Shown here piece after piece: positions 17,003 to 24,311 of a stretch of 27,837 nucleotides of DNA; position 1 is the stretch's first letter, and every line of letters begins with the position of its first letter. Source of the DNA: KBS-96 sp049585195 (GTDB lineage: Bacteria > Acidobacteriota > Terriglobia > Bryobacterales > Bryobacteraceae); contig JBAUZG010000289.1 in the NCBI GenBank assembly GCA_049585195.1, positions 1 through 27,837 on the forward strand, given 5' to 3'. The notes under the pieces were generated by a model. That model saw only the letters and a list, made by a program, of their open reading frames with translations. It did no database searches and was not told where the DNA came from. A program made the position numbers and the translations under genes.

Positions 17003-17050
17003 CGCGGCTCGGTTAAGCATCGTCGAATTTCCAGATGTCTCCGAGCCGCG
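17003..17050. terminator. 10-bp perfect inverted repeat between permease and carbonic anhydrase genes
   Basis: CGCGGCTCGG (17003-17012) and its exact complement CCGAGCCGCG (17041-17050) flank a 28-base spacer. It lies 21 bp after the stop of the leftward MacB-like gene and upstream of the carbonic anhydrase start. The stem is strong, but the loop is long and no T-tract follows, so it is an atypical terminator, a processing site or a leader structure. Confidence 0.45.
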
Positions 17051-17070
17051 ACTGTGAGGGAGCGGTCTGC

Positions 17071-18273
17071 CTACTCGTAGCGCAGCGCTTCGGTTGGGTT
17101 CAGGTTTGCCGCCCTTGATGCCGGCAGCATTCCGAAACCGATGCCCACGGAAATCGACACGGCAAACGCGACCAGAATGGAGATTTTGCTGATGGGAATG
17201 GCCACGCCGGTGAACAAAGTTATGCCTAAGGGGACGGCGATGCCAATGAGAATGCCGACGAAGCCGCCTCCCACGCTGAGCAGAAGGGATTCGGTCAGAA
17301 ACTGGCCCAGAACCTCGCGGCGGGATGCGCCAACAGCTTTTCTAAGGCCGATCTCGCGGGTTCGCTCCGTCACAGTTACAAGCATGATATTCATGATGCC
17401 GACGCCCGAAATGATGAGAGCGATGGCGGAGACAACAATCAGCACGATGGTCAAGGTGAGTGAGATCGCGTTTGCAGCATCGAGGAATGATTTCAAATTT
17501 GCGACGTTGTACCTTGCGCCAGGGCGATGCCTTGACTCAAGAATCGCGGCCGCCTGGCGAGTCACTCTTGGCACATCTTCAGCCCGCCGCACCTGGATGT
17601 AAAAAGGATCGACCCGCTCGAGCGGCACGAAAGTTTTCTCTACCGTTATGGGAATCAGGATTGTTTCGTCCTGCACCTCCGTTTCGTTAAAAGTATTGGT
17701 TCTTTCTCTGAAAACGCAGATGACTGTGAATTGAAGCTGGTGCACCCGGATGGTCTGGCCGACGGCTAGCTGCGGCGATGAGTACATGCGCTGGGCCAGC
17801 TTTTCGGTCAGCATGGCTACACGTTGATGCAGCGCGATATCGCTTGCATCGAAAGGGCGGCCGGCCAGAATCACCAGCCTGCGAACCTTCGCGTAATACT
17901 CGTCGGTTCCAACGACCGAAACGTCTCGTACCTGGCCGTTCACAACAACGCGATCGGTATCGACGATAACGGCGGTTGCCGCGACAATCTCGCTGCCAAG
18001 AGCCTCGCGCATCGCTTGCACGTCGGCAATCTTGACAAAATCGGCCTGAACGTTCGCCAAATTCTGCCCGCCCGCCTCGTAGCTTCCGTAGACGAGGTTC
18101 GATCCTATGCCACGAATCAGGTCGAGGATGCGGTCCTTCCCGACAAGCGAGATAGTTACAACGAGAATGACGGATGCGTTGCCAATGACGAGCCCGAGAG
18201 CTGTGAGGAAGGTTCGAAGCGGGTTAGCCCGCAGGGATTGAAGGCTAAACCGGACTGCTTCAGCAAGGTTCAT
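17071..18273 (-). CDS. MacB-like ABC transporter permease (FtsX family)
   Basis: An inner-membrane permease of the MacB/FtsX type with a large periplasmic MacB-PCD domain; such proteins work as mechanotransmission devices with a cytoplasmic ATPase rather than as classical channels. Seen: an N-terminal amphipathic stretch and first membrane helix (about 18-45, SLRANPLRTFLTALGLVIGNA), a periplasmic domain (about 46-265), then three helices near 272-300, 328-350 and 365-390. NPLRTFLT, ERTREIGLRKAVGASRREVLGQFLTES and PASRAANLNPTEALRYE are family signatures. Length 400 aa is normal. The ATG at 18273 is chosen over the TTG one codon upstream; no clear Shine-Dalgarno. No ATPase or membrane-fusion gene is adjacent; the upstream gene is a TPR protein 67 bp away on the same strand. 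Confidence 0.92.
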   Translation of the reverse strand: MNLAEAVRFSLQSLRANPLRTFLTALGLVIGNASVILVVTISLVGKDRILDLIRGIGSNLVYGSYEAGGQNLANVQADFVKIADVQAMREALGSEIVAATAVIVDTDRVVVNGQVRDVSVVGTDEYYAKVRRLVILAGRPFDASDIALHQRVAMLTEKLAQRMYSSPQLAVGQTIRVHQLQFTVICVFRERTNTFNETEVQDETILIPITVEKTFVPLERVDPFYIQVRRAEDVPRVTRQAAAILESRHRPGARYNVANLKSFLDAANAISLTLTIVLIVVSAIALIISGVGIMNIMLVTVTERTREIGLRKAVGASRREVLGQFLTESLLLSVGGGFVGILIGIAVPLGITLFTGVAIPISKISILVAFAVSISVGIGFGMLPASRAANLNPTEALRYE

Positions 18274-18340
18274 CAAGCGTCATTGAGACCGCCCAGGACC
18301 GGTTGCTTACGCTTCCGGCTCCTTGTGGTCTTCATCGCGA

Positions 18341-19249
18341 TTATGCGCCGCCGTCGACTTGCTTGAGCAGACGTTGCGCATCGTTCTTCGAAGGGTCGTC
18401 CGGAGTGATGGATGACGATTGAACGTATTTCTGAAGGAGCCGTTTCGCCTCATCCAGATTGCGCTTTTGCTTGATGAGAGTGTCGGCTTTTGCATACCAA
18501 ACCCGCGGGGCTTCAGGCGCGATGGTTTCCGCCTTTGCAAACATCGCATCGCTTTCCTGCTGTCTTCCCTGATTGGCTAGAAATCTCGCCAATTCCAAAA
18601 TGTGGCCCACCTGGTGCGGCGCAATCTCAATAGCGTGGCGCAGTTGAGTTTCAGCCGTTTCGTACTCGTTCCTCTTCTCCGCGAGCTTCGCGCGCGCGAA
18701 ATAGCCTTCGGCTGGATCGACGTCGGCTATCTTGCGGGCAATGGCCTGAGCCTTATCGTAGCCGCCACCCAAGAAGCCCGGAGCGTCGAGATAGTAATCG
18801 AAAAGATCGCTCATTGCGTCCGAATTTTTGTCGTCGAGTTGCACGGCTTTTTCGAGCCACTGGCGCGCTTTAGAGGCGTAGCCTGGAGCGACGAAAGGAT
18901 TCGAGGTCTCGGCTCGGCGTCCGAACGCACGGCCAAGCCACATTGCACTATCGCTGCTGTTCGGCTCGGCATTGACGGCCTGTTGGAAATAGTCCCCGGC
19001 CTTCTTGAAATCGCCCATCATGAAATAATCGCGGCCGATGAGGTTGTTCATCGCCGGATCGTTGCTCTTCAGATCGAGGAGCCCCAGAGACTGGCGATAC
19101 TCCGTGCGGCGGTACAAGTCCTCCGCTTGCGCCACGGAGGATTTTGACGAAGCCTGCGCTGGCAGAGAGATGCCTGCAAATGCAGCAGCGACAACGAGAG
19201 CAGTGCCAGCCTTAGCGCGTTTCAAACGATCTCCGAGAGCTTTTGTCAT
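18341..19249 (-). CDS. Exported TPR-repeat protein
   Basis: A probable periplasmic scaffold built of tetratricopeptide repeats; no enzymatic motif seen. Residues 1-33 form a signal peptide (KRAKAGTALVVAAAFAGISLPAQA). Helical repeat units follow from about residue 38 to 290, for example NNLIGRDYFMMGDFKKAGDYFQQAVNAEPN and GYFARAKLAEKRNEYETAETQLRHAIEIAP, giving roughly five or six TPRs. The frame is open upstream to 19354, but the ATG at 19249 places the basic signal-peptide region at the N-terminus and is preferred. It precedes the MacB-like permease on the same strand, so it may assist that protein or its substrates. It faces a second TPR gene across a 259-bp divergent spacer. Confidence 0.85.
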   Translation of the reverse strand: MTKALGDRLKRAKAGTALVVAAAFAGISLPAQASSKSSVAQAEDLYRRTEYRQSLGLLDLKSNDPAMNNLIGRDYFMMGDFKKAGDYFQQAVNAEPNSSDSAMWLGRAFGRRAETSNPFVAPGYASKARQWLEKAVQLDDKNSDAMSDLFDYYLDAPGFLGGGYDKAQAIARKIADVDPAEGYFARAKLAEKRNEYETAETQLRHAIEIAPHQVGHILELARFLANQGRQQESDAMFAKAETIAPEAPRVWYAKADTLIKQKRNLDEAKRLLQKYVQSSSITPDDPSKNDAQRLLKQVDGGA

Positions 19250-19468
19250 GATACGCCAGATCGGACCCGAACTCGCGGAAGACTGGCCGTTATTGTGATG
19301 TGTCGGAGGCGCTACGGGATACGAAAATATGCGAGTGTCAGAGAAGCTTCGCAAGTATGTTGGAATTTGTCGCGGCCTGAAGCGAATACACGGCGAATAT
19401 GGCGCGCGGCCCAGCGGCTCAATGGCTCACAGGAAGTCTTAGCTTCGTCCTGCCTCGGCTGTTGTAGA

Positions 19469-19488
19469 GTATTGTTGTTGCACAATAC
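19469..19488. promoter_or_regulatory. Perfect 7-bp inverted repeat upstream of TPR gene
   Basis: GTATTGT (19469-19475) and ACAATAC (19482-19488) flank the six bases TGTTGC. The element ends about five bases before the TAGGAGTGG ribosome-binding region of the gene at 19509. It could be a repressor operator or a small 5'-UTR hairpin. The rest of the 259-bp spacer (19250-19508) shows no gene and no convincing promoter hexamers. Confidence 0.45.
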
Positions 19489-19508
19489 AAGTTAGGAGTG
19501 GATTGATT

Positions 19509-20696
19509 ATGCTCGCCCAGTTGAGACGATTGCTTTTGTTCACCGGAGCGAGTCTGCTGTGCGTAAGCGCGGCATACGCGCAGGTAACGACACTCGAAGG
19601 ACAAGTAAAAGACGAAAATGGCCAACCGCTGAAGGGTGCGGTCATCGATCTAACGCGCACGGACATTAAAGGCCACTACACCGTCAAATCGGACAAAAAG
19701 GGACACTGGTTTTACACCGGCCTGCCACTCGGTACGTACGACATCAAATGCATGGTGGATGGGCAAATGGTCGATTCGATGAAGGGCGTGAGGTCGAAGT
19801 ATGGAGACACGGTCGAAGTCGATTTCGACGCCGGACGAATGAAGAAGCAGCAGGCTTCCATGCAGCAAGCGGCGCAGACGGGTCAGTTGAGTCAGGATCA
19901 GGAACGAGGAATGAGCGCCGAGCAGAAGGCCGCACTCGAGAAACAGTTGAAAGAACGTTCGGAGCAGATGAAGAAAAATAAGGCTCTGAATGACGCGTTC
20001 AACCAAGGCAAGACTGCCTTGGAAGCGGCGCAGGCCGACACCGATCCGGCTAAAGCTAACACTGATTTCGCGGCTGCTGAACAGAATTTCCAAAAGGCGG
20101 GCGAGTTGGACCCGAGCCAGGTTGCAGTTTGGGCGTCGCTAGGAGACACCGAATACAACTGGGCGAAGAAGCAGCCGGCTACGCAGAACAAGGCGACTTA
20201 CGACAAGGCTGCGGACGCGTACAAGAAAGCACTGGCTATTAAGCCGGACGATGCCGCGATGTATAACCAGCTAGGAAACGTCTACGGCGCTGAAGGCAAA
20301 GTACCCGAGGCCACGGAAGCGTTGACGAAGTCAGCGCAACTCGACCCACAAATGGCGGCAAAGGCCTACTATAATCTGGGCGCCAATTTGGTGAACACCG
20401 GTAAATCGGATGAGGCAGCGGATTTCTTCAAGAAAGCGATTGCCGCCGATCCGAACTATGCCGACGCCCATTACCAGTACGGCATCTGCCTGATGGCCAA
20501 GGCGCAGGTTGACGCCAGCGGAAAGATCACGCCTCCGGAGGGAACGGCCGACCAGTTCCAGAAGTATCTCGAGCTGAAGCCGGACGGTCCTTTCGCCCAA
20601 TCGTCCAGGGACATGCTGACGCAGCTTGGGGAGAAGGTAAACACGGTCTATAAAGCTCCCGGCACGAGCAAGAAGAAGAAGCAGCAAGACCAATAG
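19509..20696 (+). CDS. Exported carboxypeptidase-regulatory-domain plus TPR protein
   Basis: The function is unknown; probably a periplasmic scaffold. Seen: a signal peptide (about 1-23, ending AAYAQ); a carboxypeptidase-regulatory-like beta-sandwich (about 25-95; TTLEGQVKDENGQPLKGAVI and LPLGTYDIK), a fold common on exported acidobacterial proteins; a Gln/Met/Lys-rich helical linker (about 100-160); TPR units from about 165 to 330 (YDKAADAYKKALAIKPDDAAMYNQLGNVY, AYYNLGANLVNTGKSDEAADFFKKAI); and a Lys-rich end. The ATG at 19509 sits eight bases after GGAGTGG, which decides it over the TTG at 19503. A 20-bp inverted repeat lies just upstream. It is the first gene of a possible rightward cluster with the YHS-like gene, lpxD and the LOG gene, though palindromes separate them. 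Confidence 0.88.
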   Translation: MLAQLRRLLLFTGASLLCVSAAYAQVTTLEGQVKDENGQPLKGAVIDLTRTDIKGHYTVKSDKKGHWFYTGLPLGTYDIKCMVDGQMVDSMKGVRSKYGDTVEVDFDAGRMKKQQASMQQAAQTGQLSQDQERGMSAEQKAALEKQLKERSEQMKKNKALNDAFNQGKTALEAAQADTDPAKANTDFAAAEQNFQKAGELDPSQVAVWASLGDTEYNWAKKQPATQNKATYDKAADAYKKALAIKPDDAAMYNQLGNVYGAEGKVPEATEALTKSAQLDPQMAAKAYYNLGANLVNTGKSDEAADFFKKAIAADPNYADAHYQYGICLMAKAQVDASGKITPPEGTADQFQKYLELKPDGPFAQSSRDMLTQLGEKVNTVYKAPGTSKKKKQQDQ

Positions 20697-20736
20697 AGCA
20701 CCACGCCGGACTTATCCAAGCAATCCGCGACAAGCA

Positions 20737-20774
20737 GGCGAGCCAGGAGGCTCGCCGCGGACCGGGAGGCCCGC
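20737..20774. repeat. Tandem GC-rich hairpins downstream of TPR gene
   Basis: GGCGAGCC (20737-20744) pairs perfectly with GGCTCGCC (20749-20756) around the loop AGGA. Directly after, GCGGaCC (20757-20763) pairs with GGcCCGC (20768-20774) around GGGA, with one mismatch. No T-tract follows. It looks like a REP-type intergenic element of the same general style as the palindrome at 63-143, and may attenuate transcription from the TPR gene. Confidence 0.7.
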
Positions 20775-20808
20775 CCAACGAGCTCGGGGTAGCAGAAGAG
20801 AAAATTTG

Positions 20809-21099
20809 ATGTTTCGATTTATCATTTACGCGCTGGCTATTCTGGTTCTGATCTCCCTTCTCCGTAGCGTCGTAGGCGTGTTATCGAAAGCGTTTAGCGC
20901 GTTCATCTCTGCAGGGAGCGCTGGCGCGGGCGGTCCGGACAATAAGCAGAATGCTCGATTGGGGGGCGATCTGCATCGAGACCCGGTGTGCGGCACGTTC
21001 GTTGCGGAGAGCACGCCGTTCCAGCGCCACCAAGCGGGCTCGACATTTTACTATTGCTCGGAGGCTTGCAAAGAGAAGCACGCGCTGGTGGCAAGGTAG
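20809..21099 (+). CDS. Small membrane-anchored YHS-like protein
   Basis: A 96-residue protein with one N-terminal membrane helix (about 3-24, RFIIYALAILVLISLLRSVVGV), a Gly/Ala/Ser-rich linker, and a C-terminal YHS-like domain: DPVCGTFV (58-65) and FYYCSEACKEKH (80-91) with C61, C83 and C87. YHS domains sit in heavy-metal transporters and hydroxylases and probably bind metal; the small anchored form resembles PP0621-type proteins. The ATG at 20809 follows the purine-rich AGAAGAG; TTG at 20806 is the alternative. It ends 35 bp before lpxD on the same strand. Function in this context is unknown. Confidence 0.82.
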   Translation: MFRFIIYALAILVLISLLRSVVGVLSKAFSAFISAGSAGAGGPDNKQNARLGGDLHRDPVCGTFVAESTPFQRHQAGSTFYYCSEACKEKHALVAR

Positions 21100-21134
21100 C
21101 CGGCGAGCCTTGGACGATAAGCTCTAATGGCTGT

Positions 21135-22172
21135 ATGCCCGCGATTTTGCTCGGCCAGCTAGCGGCGCAACTGGGTTGCGAACTCGCCGGAGATCCCGAC
21201 ATTGTTATCGGCGGCGTGTCTACCCTGGACAAGGCTGAAGCGGGACAGCTCAGCTTTCTGGCCAATTTGAAATATAGCCCGAAGGTAAAGCAGAGCCGCG
21301 CTTCGGCCATTCTTGCGACCAAGCGCCTGATTGATACCGAAGCCGCAACGCTGATCTCTTCAAATCCGTACTACGATTTTGCGCGGGCTCTGGCGCTGTT
21401 TTATCAGGCGCCTGAAGTTCCAAAGGGCATCCATCCTACGGCGGTCATCGCAGCGACTGCGCACATAGGCGACAACGCAGCAATTGGGGCATACGCCGTC
21501 ATTGGCGGGAACGTCACGATTGGCGCGAACGCAACCATTTACCCTCATGCCGTGATCTATGAGGGTTGCATCATTGGCGACGATTTCACCGCTCACTCGC
21601 ACGTTTCGGTTCGAGAACACACACAGATCGGCGACCGCGTGACGTTGCACAATGGAGTGGTTGTGGGTGGGGATGGCTTCGGGTTCGCAAGAAATGCCGA
21701 CGGCAGGCAGTTCAAAATTGTGCAGACGGGGCGCGCCGTGTTGGAGGACGATGTGGAAGTTCAGACTTTGAGTTCGATTGACAAGGCAACGGTGGGGGAA
21801 ACGCGAGTCAAACGGGGAGCAAAAATCGACAGCCTGGTGCAGGTGGGTCACGCTTGTGTGGTCGGCGAAGACAATATTATTTGCGCGCAAGCGGGGCTTG
21901 CAGGCAGCACCGTCTTAGAAGCAAGCGTGACGATGGCAGGCCAATCGGGTTCGGCGGGTCATCTTACGATTCGCAAAGGAGCGACGGTTTACGCTCAAGC
22001 GGGAGTGGGACACGACGTTCCGGAAAACACGGTGGTCGGCGGATCGCCGGCATTTGAAGCACGCGAGTGGCGGCGCGCCTCGACGGCTTTCGCGAGACTT
22101 CCCGATCTACTGAAGACGGTGCGTCAATTAGAGCAGCGCGTCGACGAACTCGAGCAGAAACTCGTCCGTTGA
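21135..22172 (+). CDS. lpxD: UDP-3-O-acylglucosamine N-acyltransferase
   Basis: Adds the N-linked acyl chain to UDP-3-O-acyl-glucosamine in lipid A synthesis, using acyl-ACP, in the cytoplasm. Seen: the N-terminal uridine-binding domain (about 1-98; LSFLANLKYSP at 39-49), a left-handed beta-helix of hexapeptide repeats (about 99-305), HNGVVVGGDGFGFA (172-185), IDSLVQVGHACVVGEDN (231-247) with H239 at the position of the catalytic histidine, and a C-terminal coiled helix (QLEQRVDELEQKL). Length 345 aa is normal. The ATG at 21135 is preferred; the frame is open upstream to 20988, but that part overlaps the YHS-like gene and is not LpxD-like. Usual partners fabZ and lpxA are not adjacent. Confidence 0.94.
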   Translation: MPAILLGQLAAQLGCELAGDPDIVIGGVSTLDKAEAGQLSFLANLKYSPKVKQSRASAILATKRLIDTEAATLISSNPYYDFARALALFYQAPEVPKGIHPTAVIAATAHIGDNAAIGAYAVIGGNVTIGANATIYPHAVIYEGCIIGDDFTAHSHVSVREHTQIGDRVTLHNGVVVGGDGFGFARNADGRQFKIVQTGRAVLEDDVEVQTLSSIDKATVGETRVKRGAKIDSLVQVGHACVVGEDNIICAQAGLAGSTVLEASVTMAGQSGSAGHLTIRKGATVYAQAGVGHDVPENTVVGGSPAFEAREWRRASTAFARLPDLLKTVRQLEQRVDELEQKLVR

Positions 22173-22185
22173 GGCCTTTGAAGAA

Positions 22186-22221
22186 GAACGGCATTCCTGG
22201 CCGTTCGATTTGTTATTTTCC
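22186..22221 (+). terminator. Probable rho-independent terminator after lpxD
   Basis: GAACGGC (22186-22192) pairs with GCCGTTC (22200-22206) around ATTCCTG and is followed by the T-rich GATTTGTTATTTT. It starts 14 bp after the lpxD stop and ends about 20 bp before the LOG gene start, so it probably ends or attenuates the lpxD transcript. Confidence 0.65.
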
Positions 22222-22241
22222 AGAGGATTTCCCGAACAATT

Positions 22242-23042
22242 ATGTCCGAGTCGCCAACCGATTACTTCAACCGTCCTGTCGCGTACAAGCACGAAGCTTT
22301 CCTCGAAAGTCACGAAGCGCGGCCGTTGCGCATACTTTCCGAATATCTGTGGCCGCTGGCGCATCTGGAGGAAGAGCGCATCCAGGACACCATCGTCTTC
22401 TTTGGCTCGGCGCGCATTTCGGCGCACGGTCCGCTGGGACATTATTATCGAGAGGCTCAGGAGCTGGCACGGCTGGTTACGGAATGGTCGAATAGCCTGA
22501 ACGAACCTACGCACCGGTTTGTGGTGTGCTCGGGCGGCGGACCGGGCATCATGGAGGCGGCAAACCGCGGGGCCGCCGAAGCCGGAGGGAAGACAATCGG
22601 GCTGAACATTGGTCTGCCTTTCGAGCAGAGGCCGAATCAATTCATTACGCCGGAGCTCTCGTTTGAATTCCACTACTTCTTCATGCGTAAGTTCTGGTTC
22701 GCTTATCTTGCGAAAGCGCTGGTTGTGTTTCCGGGAGGATTCGGAACGCTGGATGAGATGAGCGAGATCTTGACTCTCGCGCAAACAAAAAAGCTCGAGA
22801 GCAAAATTCTAATTGTTTTGTATGGGTCGAAATTCTGGAAGGAAGTTGTGAACTGGGACGCGCTTGTGGAATACGAAGTGATTGCGCCCGACGATCTCGA
22901 CCTGTTTCAGTTTGCCGACGATCCCGAGACCGCGCTTTCGATATTGAGGGACGGACTAACGCGGTATTATCTCGAGCCAGAAGAGGTGCTTGCGAAGAAG
23001 GCGGAGGAAACCCCCGAAATTGCGCGATCACGGTTGTCGTAG
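22242..23042 (+). CDS. LOG-family Rossmann-fold nucleotide hydrolase-like protein
   Basis: A member of the LOG / TIGR00730 family; characterised members release cytokinin-type bases from nucleoside monophosphates or act as nucleotide monophosphate nucleosidases. Seen: the Rossmann opening TIVFFGSARIS (50-60), GGGPGIMEAANRGA (98-111) and the hallmark PGGFGTLDE (164-172), where the Glu is catalytic in characterised members. Length 266 aa with an N-terminal extension of about 45 residues is the longer bacterial form. The ATG at 22242 follows AGAGGA at a long spacing of about 14 bases, and the terminator-like hairpin lies upstream, so it may have its own promoter. It converges on the MEMO gene with a 9-bp gap. 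Confidence 0.92.
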   Translation: MSESPTDYFNRPVAYKHEAFLESHEARPLRILSEYLWPLAHLEEERIQDTIVFFGSARISAHGPLGHYYREAQELARLVTEWSNSLNEPTHRFVVCSGGGPGIMEAANRGAAEAGGKTIGLNIGLPFEQRPNQFITPELSFEFHYFFMRKFWFAYLAKALVVFPGGFGTLDEMSEILTLAQTKKLESKILIVLYGSKFWKEVVNWDALVEYEVIAPDDLDLFQFADDPETALSILRDGLTRYYLEPEEVLAKKAEETPEIARSRLS

Positions 23043-23051
23043 GGCATCGTT

Positions 23052-24269
23052 TCACGACAGGGACTCGAATCGCAACGCGCCGAAACTAACAACACTATAA
23101 GGATCGATCTGCCATTGGCGGTAGTTGAGAAGCTCGCCGCGTAGAGGCGGCATTACTTTGAGTAACGTGTAAAACGCGGAGGCTCCGCACCACTTCAGGT
23201 CGTCCTGACTTTCCTGGACAAGGCTCCAATAGCCGTGGGCGTCGCCCGCAGCAATTTGGGAAATTCGTTGGCGGTCGCGATCTTCCACGCTCAGCATTTC
23301 GCCTTGGCTCGCTTGAGCAAGCAACCGATCGCCATAGCGCCGCCCCATGTGCGCCATATCGACACCCAAGATCCAGAACAGACGCTTTCCTTCCCTGACG
23401 TTTATATTGGCGAGTGTATCGAGGAAGCGGCTCACGTGCTCGTTCTGTTCCGGCGATCCCCCTTCATAAATGCTTTTTACGTAGGGCCCGCAGAGGATGG
23501 GCAGGATGCGTACGGAGGGGCCAAACAGGTGCTGCAGGAAGACGACTTGAAATTCGATGGAATGCTCGACAGCATGACAGTAATCCTCCATGCGAACGGC
23601 TTCAGGCGCCGCCGCGGCCAATTCATCGACAAGGCTGGTTTCGGTTGCCGCTTCTCCATACGGCGTGATGAAGTTCTTCCTGGTTAGGCCGAATTTATCA
23701 GGCGCTCCATAGTGAGATGTTCCCAGAATCACTACTATGCGATCGGTAGCGTGATTGACTGGAACCGCGCCGTACGCGGCACGGTAGGTGTCCCAACCTC
23801 CGTCCGGACTCACGTGAGGCGCGGCAATGGCAACTGTCGAAGCGGCGCCTTGTACGGCGCCAATCCTGGCTGTCATGAGCGACGAAAGTTCTCCGCGTTG
23901 ACCGGGATAAGCGGAGCCGGCGAATACTGCCGGCCGTACGGGCGCTCGAGCGAATTCGGCTTCACGGCCGTTCCGAATGCGCCGGTAGTTCTCGTTTTCG
24001 AGGAAGCCCGCGCCGTTCAGCGAATCGAAAAGATTCTGCTCGATTGCACCTACTTGAATCTCTCCGGTAATGCGAACGATTTCAGCTCGCAAGTCGAGCT
24101 CCGAGTGAGCGCCATCGAAACATTCCAACAACGGAACCAGAACGGGAGGCACTACGAGAACCGAGTCCGAAAATCGGTATGGATCGCGGATCATCAGTCC
24201 GGGCCGCGAGGGATCGGGCGACGGCATGAAGTCGAGGTTGAATCGCAGACGGGGAAGGTTCTCTGTCAC
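23052..24269 (-). CDS. MEMO/AmmeMemoRadiSam-B protein with PqqD-like N-terminus
   Basis: A MEMO-family protein, distantly related to LigB-type dioxygenases, with human MEMO1 reported to bind metal; bacterial versions often pair with a radical SAM protein and an AMMECR1 protein. Seen: residues about 111-405 form the MEMO domain, with all four family site residues: H152 (APH), H186 (TSHYG), H236 (EHSIEFQ) and C260 (ILCG). Residues about 25-95 look like a winged helix of the PqqD/RiPP-recognition type: two short strands, then LVPLLECFDG, a second helix, and a third ending SLNGAGFLEN. That N-terminal assignment is by pattern only. No AMMECR1 or radical SAM gene is in the window. It starts at GTG 24269, with GAGG close upstream, and is divergent from the creatininase-like gene with 42 bp between them. 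Confidence 0.85.
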   Translation of the reverse strand: MTENLPRLRFNLDFMPSPDPSRPGLMIRDPYRFSDSVLVVPPVLVPLLECFDGAHSELDLRAEIVRITGEIQVGAIEQNLFDSLNGAGFLENENYRRIRNGREAEFARAPVRPAVFAGSAYPGQRGELSSLMTARIGAVQGAASTVAIAAPHVSPDGGWDTYRAAYGAVPVNHATDRIVVILGTSHYGAPDKFGLTRKNFITPYGEAATETSLVDELAAAAPEAVRMEDYCHAVEHSIEFQVVFLQHLFGPSVRILPILCGPYVKSIYEGGSPEQNEHVSRFLDTLANINVREGKRLFWILGVDMAHMGRRYGDRLLAQASQGEMLSVEDRDRQRISQIAAGDAHGYWSLVQESQDDLKWCGASAFYTLLKVMPPLRGELLNYRQWQIDPYSVVSFGALRFESLS

Positions 24270-24311
24270 GCCTCAATTGTACGAACCGGATATTTTGATA
24301 GCCTTGCCCGT

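Noticed and set aside
19250..19354. A 35-codon extension of the leftward TPR protein
   Set aside because: It would bury the signal peptide; the ATG at 19249 gives a normal export leader.
20988..21134. A 49-codon N-terminal extension of LpxD
   Set aside because: It overlaps the YHS-like gene in another frame and does not resemble LpxD, whose own N-terminal domain begins at 21135.
23712..24311. A 200-codon open extension upstream of the creatininase-like gene
   Set aside because: It lies antisense to the MEMO gene, has low-complexity Arg/Asn-rich translation, and would put the signal peptide in the middle of the protein.
24270..24311. A RiPP precursor peptide between the MEMO and creatininase-like genes
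   Set aside because: The 42-bp gap is too short, and I found no small Cys- or Gly-rich frame with a ribosome-binding site next to these genes.
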